A model generated the notes under the pieces. The model was not told the DNA's origin. It ran no database searches and was given only the letters and a program-made list of their open reading frames with translations. A stretch of 64,000 nt of DNA. It comes from CAVQBP01 sp963740945 (GTDB taxonomy: Bacteria; Bacteroidota; Ignavibacteria; Ignavibacteriales; Ignavibacteriaceae). Numbering within the stretch: the stretch's first letter is position 1; every line of letters begins with the position of its first letter. Shown here piece after piece: positions 34,417 to 43,458 of the stretch. The stretch is from the NCBI GenBank assembly GCA_963740945.1, contig CAVUGE010000037.1, positions 1 through 64,000 on the forward strand, given 5' to 3'. A program made the translations under genes and the position numbers.

Positions 34417-34452
34417 AACTTGCTCTTGAACTTGAACTTACACTTGCTCTCC
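34417..34452. repeat. Hexamer array spanning the cydA stop codon
   Basis: AACTTG, CTCTTG, AACTTG, AACTTA, CACTTG, CTCTCC on the plus strand; on the cydA strand this reads GGAGAG CAAGTG TAAGTT CAAGTT, supplying the last codons (GEQV) and the TAA. Same unit family as 3407-3466, opposite orientation. Confidence 0.8.
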
Positions 34453-35745
34453 CCGATCCAGCACTTTTATTTGTCTCTGCATTAACGATACAGCAACAAT
34501 TGAAAGAATACAATAAATTACAAAGAAAGCAGATAGATGAAAAACTTGTCCGGGTACAGGAGTAACTGAATCAACTGTTTTAAGAATATTATAAATCACC
34601 CATGGCTGCCTCCCTACTTCCGTAACAATCCAGCCTGCTTCAATTGCTATAAAACCGAGTGGAGCACATACTGCGGCAATGATCAAAAATTTATTAGCTA
34701 ATAATTTATCTTTCCATTTAATCCTGAAAATCCAGAATAATATACTTAAAGCAGCAAGGATAAAACCACACGCTACCATTATCTGAAATGCAAGATGTAC
34801 AATTAAAATTGGGGGCCAATTTTCTCTGGGAAAATCATCTAATCCTTTAACTTCAGCATTAAAATCTCCATAAGCTAAAAAACTTAAAAACTTTGGTATT
34901 TTGATTCCATACTTTGTTGTTTCAGTTTTTTCATTAGGTATTCCGCCGATCGTAAGCCCTGCACCTTTCTCAGTTTTAAAATGTCCCTCCATTGAAGCTA
35001 ATTTAATAGGCTGCCTTTTAGCTACATCCTTAGCAGTAAAATCACCGCTCAAAGGCTGAAGTACTGCAAATATACTTCCAAAACTCAAAGCAATTATAAA
35101 TGCTTTCCGGTGAATTTGATTTTCTTTATTCTTAATTAAAAGAAACGCATGGAGACCTGCAACTGCAAAAGATGTTGCAGCAAATGCAGCTATAGTCATG
35201 TGTGAAGTCTGGCTAATCCATGCCGGATTAAACATCGCTGCAAAAGGATCGATATTTACTGCCTGTCCGTTTACCCAGTCAAAACCTGCAGGAGCATTCA
35301 TCCATGCATTGGCGCAAACCACAAAAATGCCGGATATTATTCCGGATAAACCGACCAGCAAACCTGATAGCCAATGAATATAAGGATTTACTCTGTTCCA
35401 TCCATACAAAAATATTCCTATAAAAATTGCTTCAACGAAAAATGCAGTGCCTTCCCAGCTAAAAGGCATTCCAATTACAGGACCTGCATGTTTCATAAAT
35501 CCCGGCCACAGTAAACCTAATTCAAAAGAAAGTGCTGTACCTGAAACCGCTCCAATAGCAAAGAATATAGCCACTCCTTTTGACCAGGCTTTTGTTAATT
35601 TTAAGTAAACCTCATCTTTTTTCTTAATCCAGAGCCAATGTGATATTACCATTAGGAAGGGCATAGTCATACCAATACAAGCGAAAATTATATGAAAACC
35701 AAGAGAAAGAGCCATTGTAGAGCGTGCGGCTATAAAATCAGTCAT
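34438..35745 (-). CDS. cydA: Cytochrome bd oxidase subunit I
   Basis: Haem-bearing subunit of the bd oxidase, 435 residues with about nine helices. The N-terminal MTDFIAARSTMALSLGFHII carries the haem b595 ligand His18; GAVSGTALSFELGLLWPGF, PFSWEGTAFFVEAIF, and the central FAVLQPLSGDFTAKDVAKRQPIKLASMEGHF (by position ~213-243, with the KRQPxKxAxxE quinol-site motif) are diagnostic. The Q-loop is short, as in Bacteroidota-type CydA. The C-terminus (LDRGEQV) is formed by a hexamer repeat, so the tail may be non-ancestral. Divergent from the metalloprotease gene. Confidence 0.95.
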   Translation of the reverse strand: MTDFIAARSTMALSLGFHIIFACIGMTMPFLMVISHWLWIKKKDEVYLKLTKAWSKGVAIFFAIGAVSGTALSFELGLLWPGFMKHAGPVIGMPFSWEGTAFFVEAIFIGIFLYGWNRVNPYIHWLSGLLVGLSGIISGIFVVCANAWMNAPAGFDWVNGQAVNIDPFAAMFNPAWISQTSHMTIAAFAATSFAVAGLHAFLLIKNKENQIHRKAFIIALSFGSIFAVLQPLSGDFTAKDVAKRQPIKLASMEGHFKTEKGAGLTIGGIPNEKTETTKYGIKIPKFLSFLAYGDFNAEVKGLDDFPRENWPPILIVHLAFQIMVACGFILAALSILFWIFRIKWKDKLLANKFLIIAAVCAPLGFIAIEAGWIVTEVGRQPWVIYNILKTVDSVTPVPGQVFHLSAFFVIYCILSIVAVSLMQRQIKVLDRGEQV

Positions 35746-35858
35746 TGCAGTGAATAGATAATTTTATTAAAATCAATATCTAAACTACAAAATGTTTTTG
35801 TAATCTTCAGCTAAAAATTTTCTCAGGTGACTTCAGTAAAATAGACTTATTTTAACAA

Positions 35859-37643
35859 ATGAAATTTATATTTTTTCTATTAGTTATTTATTCATCCATT
35901 CTATTTTCGGAGCCGGATTCTATTGAAACAAAAGGGATTTATCTTCCCTCAATTGGGAAAATAAATGTACTTGTCATTTTTGTTCAATTCCCTGATGATC
36001 ATTATGATTCAACAAATATAATATGGCCCAAAGGCGGAGAACCGGTAAATAAGAAAGAATGGGTCGATTCAGAATGGAGTAAAAATCCGCCGAAAGGATA
36101 TTTAACCGATTATTTTAATGAAATGTCTTTCAATAAATTAAAATTTACAGGTAAAACTGTTTCGGTAATTTCTCCTCATTCACGCAGCTGGTATTTAAAT
36201 AATAAAAAGACAAGAGGATATATTCATCAGGAAATAATTAAAGACGTGAATAAGAATATGGATTTTTCCCAATTTGATAATTGGAGTTTATTAGCTCCAT
36301 TTAAGCATGTATATAAACCGGATGGCATTATTGACATGATTTTTATGATATGGAGAAATATTTCGAATGATTACCCTCCGGATTCAATAAGCATAATAAA
36401 AAGCAGATTGGACTTTAACAACGATGAAGGAGATCTTGGCGGCAGCCCTTTTACAGTAGATAATGGAAAAAGAGCTGTAAATACATGGTGGGGTGTCTCG
36501 GGAGACAAACCTGCCGGCTCAGGCGTGACAGTAAGAGATTATGTATCTACAATTGCTTTACGTACATGTATTCATGAGTTTGCACATTATTTATTAGGGA
36601 ATAATAGTTATCATTCCGGTTATGGATTCTGGGCTATGCTGGATGCATTTGGAAAAAAATCACAGGTGGCAAATTCCTTTGAACGATCTGTTTTAGGCTG
36701 GATAAATATAAAGACAATAACGAATTCAAGGACCGGTACTTTTAAAAATATAAAATTAGGTGATTATGTTACAACAGGTGACGCTGTTAAAATTACTATT
36801 GATAGTTTAAAGAATGAATATTTTTATATTGAAAATCACCAGGGGTTATCTAACTGGGATAATCAATACACACAAATAGAAAAAGGGATTTATGTTATCC
36901 GTCAGGATAATTCTTTCGCTAACAGCATGCAATTAATTTCAGCAAGTGGAAGATATGACTGGAAAGTGGACCAGTTAGTCAAAAACCCCTGGGGAGAAGG
37001 TGAGCTTCCTGTTTATAACCGGATTAAGGCAGATAGGAAAAATGGTTATACTGATCAGCAATATATTCCATGGAAATGGGAAAATAAAAACAAACAGCCT
37101 TTACCCATACATTTTACGGAAGATAAAAAGTCTTTTCGACCCGTTAAGGATGTTAAATATTCAGGAGACGGGAATGATGCTTTTATAATGGGTTATAATG
37201 AAGTCTTTTCACCATGGAGCAATCCGGATTCACAAAATAAAAATCATGACAGCACAGGAATAGGCTTTAAATTAAATGGACAGACTAATGGAGTTTATTC
37301 TCTGGATATATATATTCATACAGCTTACGAAGCACCCCCTTCAAAGCCCATAAATTTAGAGGCTGAACGCAATGATCGGAACGTTTTAATCAAATGGTCT
37401 GAAAATATTGAACCTGATATGAATGTGGGATATTATAAAATTTATAGAGCTGATTATATAAACGGAAAACCAGGCAACTTAAAATTATTGAAACAAATGA
37501 ATGCCTTTGAGAAAAATGGGAATCCAATAACAGAATGGAAAGATTTAAATCTTGACCGAAAGCAAAAATATTTATATAAAATTACCGCTGTTGATAATTC
37601 GGGGTTAGAATCAGTTCCTTCTGATTCTTATTTAGTTGAATAA
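35859..37643 (+). CDS. Secreted M6-like metalloprotease with C-terminal fibronectin type III domain
   Basis: The 594-residue product has a signal peptide (FIFFLLVIYSSILFSEP), a pro/catalytic region with KINVLVIFVQFPDDHYDS (typical of M6 proteases) and the zinc motif HEFAH at residues 239-243, followed by YHSGYGFWAMLDAFG whose His/Asp may complete the site (M6 and M6-like enzymes use HExxHxxG/H). Residues ~490-590 form an FN3-like domain (PSKPINLEAERNDRNVLIKW, YYKIYRADY, KYLYKITAVDNSGLESVPS). Likely secreted or surface protein degradation. No sorting C-terminal domain was recognised. Substrate unknown. Confidence 0.78.
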   Translation: MKFIFFLLVIYSSILFSEPDSIETKGIYLPSIGKINVLVIFVQFPDDHYDSTNIIWPKGGEPVNKKEWVDSEWSKNPPKGYLTDYFNEMSFNKLKFTGKTVSVISPHSRSWYLNNKKTRGYIHQEIIKDVNKNMDFSQFDNWSLLAPFKHVYKPDGIIDMIFMIWRNISNDYPPDSISIIKSRLDFNNDEGDLGGSPFTVDNGKRAVNTWWGVSGDKPAGSGVTVRDYVSTIALRTCIHEFAHYLLGNNSYHSGYGFWAMLDAFGKKSQVANSFERSVLGWINIKTITNSRTGTFKNIKLGDYVTTGDAVKITIDSLKNEYFYIENHQGLSNWDNQYTQIEKGIYVIRQDNSFANSMQLISASGRYDWKVDQLVKNPWGEGELPVYNRIKADRKNGYTDQQYIPWKWENKNKQPLPIHFTEDKKSFRPVKDVKYSGDGNDAFIMGYNEVFSPWSNPDSQNKNHDSTGIGFKLNGQTNGVYSLDIYIHTAYEAPPSKPINLEAERNDRNVLIKWSENIEPDMNVGYYKIYRADYINGKPGNLKLLKQMNAFEKNGNPITEWKDLNLDRKQKYLYKITAVDNSGLESVPSDSYLVE

Positions 37644-37748
37644 AATGATTGATGCAGCAGATCGTGTTTTTGACCACAGCATTCGGCTCTTACATATAAT
37701 TCTAAAATATATATTGCTATAGATTATTCCGGGGCAATTCATACAGAT

Positions 37749-38330
37749 TTAGAACACTGAAAGTGCTGCTTCTTGAGGAGAAATGGAAGAACCGAAATAA
37801 TGCGTTAATAATCCTTCTTCATTTACAAAATATTTACTAAAATTCCAATCAGGTTCATGATCATTCCATCCATTTTCATTTTTATTTGTCAACCATCTGA
37901 AAACACTATTTTGATTAGGAATCTTCTTTACAACTGTTTTTTTCATTAAAGGAAAAGTAATGCCGAAATTTATTTTACAAAACTGTGCTATCTCTTCATC
38001 ATTCCCTTTTTCCTGGTTTCCAAAGTCATTCGATGGAAAGCCAAGAATAATTAACCTCTCCTGATTTTCGATATATAATTTCTGCAGATCGTTATATTGA
38101 GCAGTATAACCACAATTCGAAGCTGTATTCAGTAACAAAACCTTTTTCCCTCTGAACTGATCAAATTCAATATTAATACCTTTATTATCGATTGCTATTA
38201 GAGAATAAAAAGAGGTTACGGGAAGAACATTATTATTATTTATTAATATTCCGGTATTTAAATTATCACGCTTGCTTTTCTTCATTAAAGAGGGATAATA
38301 TGCTTTCAATATTTTTTGTCTAACAGTCAT
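37749..38330 (-). CDS. Glutathione peroxidase-family thiol peroxidase
   Basis: Reduces H2O2 or lipid peroxides, in bacteria usually with thioredoxin. From the ATG at 38330 (MTVRQKILKAYYPS) the protein has 193 residues. The family motifs are KKVLLLNTASNCGYTAQY with the peroxidatic Cys in place of selenocysteine, GFPSNDFGNQE with the catalytic Gln, and PDWNFSKYFVNEEG with the catalytic Trp. An N-terminal stretch of about 40 residues precedes the usual domain. A longer frame would start at a TTG inside the aldo/keto reductase gene and is less likely. Probably co-transcribed with that gene (58-base gap). Confidence 0.88.
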   Translation of the reverse strand: MTVRQKILKAYYPSLMKKSKRDNLNTGILINNNNVLPVTSFYSLIAIDNKGINIEFDQFRGKKVLLLNTASNCGYTAQYNDLQKLYIENQERLIILGFPSNDFGNQEKGNDEEIAQFCKINFGITFPLMKKTVVKKIPNQNSVFRWLTNKNENGWNDHEPDWNFSKYFVNEEGLLTHYFGSSISPQEAALSVF

Positions 38331-38388
38331 ATAAGATATTCTTTTTACATTAATTACTTTCGAAGTTTTGCAATAAGTAAAAATCTTA

Positions 38389-39381
38389 TTACTTATCCAG
38401 TATTTTGTCAATTGTTTTTAATTCTTCTTCGCCGAATTTAAGATTATTTAAAGCACCAACTGCATCTTCTATTTGGGATACTTTACTGGCGCCGATTAAA
38501 GCAGAAGTAACAGCAGGCTGTCTAAGCACCCATGCAATTGACATTTGTGCAAGTGTCTGCCCTCTCTTTTTTGCTAAATTATTTAGTTTTTTTACTTTTT
38601 GAATTACTTCTTCGGTGATATTTTCTTTCTTTAAGAAAGTACCTTTTTTACCTGCACGCGAATCTTCAGGAATCCCGTTTAGATATCTATCGGTTAAAAG
38701 TCCCTGAGCTAACGGAGAAAATACTATGCTCCCAATCCCCTCTACTTCAATTGTACTAAGAAGTCCGTCTTCAACCCATCTCTCAAACATACTGTATTTA
38801 GGCTGATGAATGAGGAGATGTATCCCCATTTCCTTAAGAATACCGGCTGCTTTTTTTGTCTCTTCAGGCTGATATTGAGAAATACCAACATACAATGCTT
38901 TGCCGCTTCTAATTATATGATAAAGAGCACTCATTGTTTCTTCAAGCGGTGTTCCCGGATCGGGTCGGTGATGATAAAATATATCTACATATTCAAGCCC
39001 CATCCGTTTTAGACTCTGGTCAAGACTTGCAATTAAATATTTCTTTGAACCGAAATTCCCGTATGGACCCGGCCACATATCCCAGCCGGCTTTCGTTGAG
39101 ATAATCAGTTCATCTCGGTAACTTTTAAGATCTTTTTGAAGAATACGCCCAAATGTTTCTTCTGCAGAGCCATAAGGAGGTCCATAATTGTTTGCCAGGT
39201 CAAAATGTGTAATACCGAGATTAAAAGCATGATGTATCATTTGACGGCTGTTCTCAAAAACATCAACACCGCCGAAATTATGCCACAATCCAAGTGATAT
39301 TGGAGGCAGCTTTAGTCCGCTTTTACCACAGCGGACATATTCAAAATTTTTATAACGTGATTCCGATGGAATGTATTGCAT
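38389..39381 (-). CDS. Aldo/keto reductase, YghZ (L-glyceraldehyde 3-phosphate reductase)-like
   Basis: A 330-residue (beta/alpha)8 NADPH-dependent reductase. Catalytic tetrad regions are visible: Asp and Tyr in HFDLANNYGPPYGSAEETFG, Lys in IISTKAGWDMWPGPYG and His in VDIFYHHRPDP; the C-terminal AWVLRQPAVTSALIGASKV contacts the cofactor phosphate. The combination PPYGSAEETFGRIL and STKAGWDMWPGPYG is typical of YghZ, which detoxifies L-glyceraldehyde 3-phosphate and methylglyoxal. The gene is followed by glutathione peroxidase, which suits an oxidative/carbonyl stress pair. Specific substrate inferred. Confidence 0.9.
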   Translation of the reverse strand: MQYIPSESRYKNFEYVRCGKSGLKLPPISLGLWHNFGGVDVFENSRQMIHHAFNLGITHFDLANNYGPPYGSAEETFGRILQKDLKSYRDELIISTKAGWDMWPGPYGNFGSKKYLIASLDQSLKRMGLEYVDIFYHHRPDPGTPLEETMSALYHIIRSGKALYVGISQYQPEETKKAAGILKEMGIHLLIHQPKYSMFERWVEDGLLSTIEVEGIGSIVFSPLAQGLLTDRYLNGIPEDSRAGKKGTFLKKENITEEVIQKVKKLNNLAKKRGQTLAQMSIAWVLRQPAVTSALIGASKVSQIEDAVGALNNLKFGEEELKTIDKILDK

Positions 39382-39649
39382 TTCTTCCCTCTATAATTAT
39401 TTTCCGGATAAAGTATTCTGTTAAAAATTTATTAATTACTATTGTTAAAATAATGATAAAAATTAAAATGACTCTTTACTCAAAACACAAAAGTTCTTTT
39501 AGAATGGATGAATGATTGAATGTAAGCAGCAATCTTATTTCAAAATTTTCAAATACATTTGGATTGAAAATTTTTCTTTTAAAGATGTCGTCTTTATATC
39601 TGTGTAATTCTATAATTTAATATAGTAATACCTTTGTAATTAGGAAGAA

Positions 39650-40990
39650 CTATACTTGGGGGATATAAACACAATAGCCTCTTGGCGGTGCCCAAAAATC
39701 CGCCATACCATTTTCTTGGCTCTGTTTTTCCTTTGAGACTCCAAGATCCTCTCCTCTCCAGGCCATCGGGATAAATTTTGTGTTCTTCCATTTAGTTTGA
39801 ACAGCGGTTCCATTCCAGCTGTCTTTATTATTCAAAACAAAAATTAATCCGCTTTGGCTTTCAAAACCATTTCGCTGCATTATATAAAGATTATCGTCAA
39901 TATACAAAATTGATGTATCACCGCCTGCATAATTTTCATGTATTTTCACGAGTGCTGCTATGCCGCTGAGATTTTCTTCCTGAGCCAGGTTCCATGTATA
40001 ATAATCCTGCCAAAAGACACATGGATAACCTTCGTGAGTTAGAATGAAAGCATACGCCAGCATTTTATCATTAATTATCGGATCATCTCTCACTACATCA
40101 TGGTTTTCAACAAAAGTAACTGCAAGTGAAGGAATATCTGATAAGAGTGTCCCGCTCGTTGTTAGGTTTGTTAAACTGAACCCGTAAGTCTGGCATAGAT
40201 CCTTTAGCCGGTATCTTAAAGGAAAATCAAAAGCGCTTGCCGGGTTATCAGACCAGGCATTTGTTTCATTAAGCCATTCTTTAATATTCCGATCACTGTC
40301 CCAACATTCACCAACTCCGAAAGGTTTAAATCCTTCATTATTTTTTAATCCTCTCAGTTCCTGGATTGCACGTACCATCCATCCTCCATATCCCTTAACA
40401 CAATCATACCTGAAGCCGTCAAAGCCAATTTCTTCTAAAAGCCATCTGGCATATTCAAGAAGTTCGGTATATACATAAGGATCCCGGTGACATAAATCAG
40501 GCATATCACCAAAGGTTCCATTATCCCATGTTTCATAAGGAGAAGGATGAAAGCATTGCCAGTTCCGTGGAAATTTCTTACTCTTAGGTGAAAACTTTGT
40601 CCATCTTTTTTGACCCGTAACAGGATTACTTTCTTCCTCATCCGCTCCACTGTTATGATTTAATACCAGATCTGCATAAACCTGAATATTTTTATTATGT
40701 GCTGTTTTTATCAGCTTTAATAAATCGGTTTTCGAACCGAAAAGAGTTTTAACTGAACCCTTTTGATCTATATCTCCAAGATCATAATAATCATATGGAT
40801 CGTAACCCATTGATAATCCGCCTAAATTTGCGGCTTTATTTGCGGGAGGAAGCCATATTGCAGTAAATCCTGCTGAACTAAGTGAATCTATTTTACTGCT
40901 AATGAAATTCCACCAATCCCCTTCTTTATCTTCCAGTTTTGCGCAATCCCAATAAAAAGTCTGCATTATTACACCCATGGTATTCTCCAT
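39650..40990 (-). CDS. Cytoplasmic alpha-amylase-type GH13 glycoside hydrolase
   Basis: A 446-residue GH13 enzyme without a signal peptide, so probably acting on intracellular alpha-glucans. Conserved regions in order: GFTAIWLPPANKA, region I VYADLVLNHNSG, region II GFDGFRYDCVKGYG with the nucleophile Asp, region III GVGECWD with the acid/base Glu, and region IV VTFVENHDVVRDD with the transition-state Asp. PDLCHRDPYVY and the short C-terminal beta-sandwich fit alpha-amylases of the bacterial/plant-like subfamilies. Start MENTMGVIMQTFYWD is the normal N-terminus of such enzymes. Stands alone; no glycogen genes nearby. Confidence 0.92.
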   Translation of the reverse strand: MENTMGVIMQTFYWDCAKLEDKEGDWWNFISSKIDSLSSAGFTAIWLPPANKAANLGGLSMGYDPYDYYDLGDIDQKGSVKTLFGSKTDLLKLIKTAHNKNIQVYADLVLNHNSGADEEESNPVTGQKRWTKFSPKSKKFPRNWQCFHPSPYETWDNGTFGDMPDLCHRDPYVYTELLEYARWLLEEIGFDGFRYDCVKGYGGWMVRAIQELRGLKNNEGFKPFGVGECWDSDRNIKEWLNETNAWSDNPASAFDFPLRYRLKDLCQTYGFSLTNLTTSGTLLSDIPSLAVTFVENHDVVRDDPIINDKMLAYAFILTHEGYPCVFWQDYYTWNLAQEENLSGIAALVKIHENYAGGDTSILYIDDNLYIMQRNGFESQSGLIFVLNNKDSWNGTAVQTKWKNTKFIPMAWRGEDLGVSKEKQSQENGMADFWAPPRGYCVYIPQV

Positions 40991-41123
40991 CCTTTACTGT
41001 TAAATATTTTTATCAGAACCAGACTAAAGATATTATTATTTTTTGGGTCAGAGAAGAATTAGTGAATTTTCAAACAGGAAAATAAAAACAAAATAGTTGT
41101 AAATAGCAAATAGATCAAATAGA

Positions 41124-41789
41124 TCATCCATTCTTTTCTAAAATCTTTACATCTTCTTTCAACCTATCCATTTCAGCCGGAAGGGTGCCGTTATAGACTC
41201 CCCTTATCCTCCCCTGCTGATCAACAAGTATAAAATTTTCACTGTGCAGAAATGTATTTCCTTCTTTTTGTATACTAAAATCTCCGTCGGCAAAATAAGA
41301 ATTTCTCGCTAAATCATATATCTTCTTTATATCTCCTGTAACCATAAACCATTTCCCATTTATTGCATGTTTAGCTTTAGCATATTTTTTTAATATCGGC
41401 ACTGTGTCTATTTCAGGAGTTACTGTATGCGAAAGTAATAAAACTTCACTATCGTCTTTAAAATATTTTTGAAGGATCTGCATTACTGCTGTCATATTAG
41501 TGCATAAGCCGGGACATGTTGTAAAAAAGAAATCAGTTATATATACCTTTCCTTCAAATGTCTTATTTGTAACTTCATTCCCGTTTTGATCTGTAAGAGA
41601 AAATTCAGCAATTTTATGAATATGTTCATATTCATCTGAATTTTCATTAATCCATTGAGGTGTCAGATCGCCTGAGATATAAAATGGAAGTTCCTGTGAA
41701 GATTCTGCATTACTCGGACTGCAGCTTTGAAATGCTGGAACTGTCATTATAATCATTATTACTGCTGCTGGTAAATTGTCCTTTGCCAT
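41124..41789 (-). CDS. SCO1/SenC-family copper chaperone/thioredoxin-like lipoprotein
   Basis: A membrane-anchored thioredoxin-fold protein that delivers copper to the CuA site of haem-copper oxidases or acts in redox sensing. From the ATG at 41789 it has a lipoprotein-like signal (AVIMIIMTVPAFQSC). The copper/redox motif is FFFTTCPGLCTNM (CxxxC) and the third ligand His is in FLHSENFILVD, with the typical LLSHTVTPEIDTVPILKKYA in between. The 5' 80 bases overlap the 3' end of the MORN-repeat gene in another frame. No haem-copper oxidase genes are within this window. Confidence 0.9.
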   Translation of the reverse strand: MAKDNLPAAVIMIIMTVPAFQSCSPSNAESSQELPFYISGDLTPQWINENSDEYEHIHKIAEFSLTDQNGNEVTNKTFEGKVYITDFFFTTCPGLCTNMTAVMQILQKYFKDDSEVLLLSHTVTPEIDTVPILKKYAKAKHAINGKWFMVTGDIKKIYDLARNSYFADGDFSIQKEGNTFLHSENFILVDQQGRIRGVYNGTLPAEMDRLKEDVKILEKNG

Positions 41790-42378
41790 CTTTAACAGAA
41801 TAACATAACCTCGATTTAACAACTCCATAAGTTTTTCCATCTTTCACCACATAGTTTATGAAAAGTTTTCCGTTCTCACGCAAGCCTTTCTGGCTTCCTT
41901 CTTCCTTACCGTTTTTATAGTTCATCCATATAGATAATTTCCCATCCGGATACCATTCTTTAAATGAACCATTATAATTCCCTCTAGAAAAAAAGTATTC
42001 AAATTTCTTGTTCCCATTCGGCCAGTATCCTTTATTCACACTATCTTTCATTCCGTCTGTATAATATCGTTCTGTATAAAGCTGACCGTTATAATACCAA
42101 ATCAATTCTTTTCCCCATTTCCCTCCTTTAAAATATTCTGTATATGCTCTCTTTTTACCGTCAGCATAATTACTGGTTAAAACTCCGGAAAATAATTTTT
42201 TATTATAATAAACCAATCCGTTTATTACTTTTATATTCGTATCATTTTTATTTACCTTAAATGAAGGGACACCTGTTTTCACTTCTGCTTCTAGATTCTT
42301 AACCTCTCCTACTTTGCACCCGGTTAAGCAGACTATAAAAAGAAGTATACAGATTAAATATTTAATTTTACTCTTCAT
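41710..42378 (-). CDS. MORN-repeat (YwqK-like) lipoprotein
   Basis: From the ATG at 42378 the 222-residue product has a lipoprotein signal (ICILLFIVCLTGC) and six or so MORN/YwqK-type repeats with the pattern YxxGKxxxxxxYYNGQL: YFKGGKWGKELIWYYNGQLY, GYWPNGNKKFEYF, EWYPDGKLSIWMNYKNGKEE, LRENGKLFINYVVKDGKTYG. Such repeats bind membranes or act as immunity-like proteins; the role here is unknown. The last 27 codons run into the signal-peptide region of the SCO gene in a different frame, an unusually long overlap. It follows the YHYH gene by ten bases. Confidence 0.8.
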   Translation of the reverse strand: MKSKIKYLICILLFIVCLTGCKVGEVKNLEAEVKTGVPSFKVNKNDTNIKVINGLVYYNKKLFSGVLTSNYADGKKRAYTEYFKGGKWGKELIWYYNGQLYTERYYTDGMKDSVNKGYWPNGNKKFEYFFSRGNYNGSFKEWYPDGKLSIWMNYKNGKEEGSQKGLRENGKLFINYVVKDGKTYGVVKSRLCYSVKDGKGQFTSSSNNDYNDSSSISKLQSE

Positions 42379-42388
42379 TTTCAATTTT

Positions 42389-43156
42389 CTATTGAGTTAC
42401 AGATCCGGGAGTTCCGTAATACTGTCCCCCATTTATATATGGTGAATCACCTGTAATATGATAATGATAAATACCATCAGGATATTCTTTAGTTGGTCCA
42501 AAGTGACCATGATACTTATCCAGATCATCGTTAGTTATCATTTTCCCATCTTCATAAGGACCGTAAACCGGAAAACCATCAAGCAAAAAACCAATTAGAC
42601 CATCTTCACCTTCCTCTTCAGTAATATGTAAAGGTTCAACATGATAATGATACATTCCTGACTGCTGGGGATGACCATTATATTGATCAAATGAATTTAT
42701 TTCATCTCCAAGTGCTCTGTTTGGACCTGCATATTGATTAAATAAAGGGACACCGTTAATTGAAACTCCGATCGGTCCAAGCTGAGTATATGAATGTGAA
42801 GAGGATTCCTGCGGATTTAGTGGTATTTTAAATACTAAATTTTGTTCAACAATTCTGTTTGGATTTAAACGAAAGTCAGGATTATTTCCCTTATAAGCTT
42901 CATAGTTTGAATCTCCCACATTAAAATAAGGGCTTTTATGATCCGGGATATCCGTTGTTGTAATCACTACATAATCTCCCTGAACTGCAATAGTAACATT
43001 TCCTGAAAATTTTTTGAGTGCATCGGGTAAATTTTGTATAGAACCTGAATCGGATCCGTCTGCCGTTATTCCTGATAAATCTATTGTAGAATCTGTAGGG
43101 CTGCTGCATCCGGTCATTAAAAACAGTGACATTATAAAGCTCAACAATACTTTCAT
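42389..43156 (-). CDS. YHYH-domain lipoprotein
   Basis: A 255-residue protein with a lipoprotein signal (FIMSLFLMTGCSS) and the YHYH domain: GPIGVSINGVPLFNQYAGP, SFDQYNGHPQQSGMYHYHVE, DGLIGFLLDGFPVYGPYEDG and YPDGIYHYHITGDSPY, with two YHYH copies whose His pairs could bind metal. The family is uncharacterised but often near copper or oxidase-assembly genes; here it heads a MORN-SCO cassette with gaps of ten bases or overlap, suggesting a joint envelope role, possibly in copper handling (inference). Confidence 0.87.
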   Translation of the reverse strand: MKVLLSFIMSLFLMTGCSSPTDSTIDLSGITADGSDSGSIQNLPDALKKFSGNVTIAVQGDYVVITTTDIPDHKSPYFNVGDSNYEAYKGNNPDFRLNPNRIVEQNLVFKIPLNPQESSSHSYTQLGPIGVSINGVPLFNQYAGPNRALGDEINSFDQYNGHPQQSGMYHYHVEPLHITEEEGEDGLIGFLLDGFPVYGPYEDGKMITNDDLDKYHGHFGPTKEYPDGIYHYHITGDSPYINGGQYYGTPGSVTQ

Positions 43157-43458
43157 AGCACGACTCCTTTTTATAATATAATATTGTTATTAATTTTATT
43201 GCTTAGATGTCTTTTGCAGCGGTTAACCTGCGCTGTTTGTAAAAGCCAATTTTGGATGTGTGATTCAGATTACAAGGATGCTGTCTAAAAATTCTTAATG
43301 GTATCTATTGTTACTTGATAATTATAACATAGTTCGGGTATTCTTAATTATGATGACGTATTAATTCTACACTTGCTCTTACATGAAAAAGTAGGATTAA
43401 GATTATGATTACGAGTACGAGTACGACTAAGAGCAAGAAGAATAAAATATGTCACGGT
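43157..43458. repeat. Intergenic stretch with a hexamer array bounded by 10-bp inverted repeats
   Basis: No gene. CTTGCTCTTA (43372-43381) and TAAGAGCAAG (43428-43437) are perfect inverted repeats. Between them, from 43391, run hexamers GTAGGA TTAAGA TTATGA TTACGA GTACGA GTACGA CTAAGA. It lies 20 bases past the 3' end of the LTXXQ gene and shares the GAGCAAG unit with the arrays at truB and cydA. Confidence 0.7.

Noticed and set aside
34358..34513. N-terminal extension of CydB by 52 residues
   Set aside because: It translates the hexamer array, the REP hairpin and the end of cydA; a strong ribosome site precedes the inner ATG at 34357, which matches the normal CydB start.
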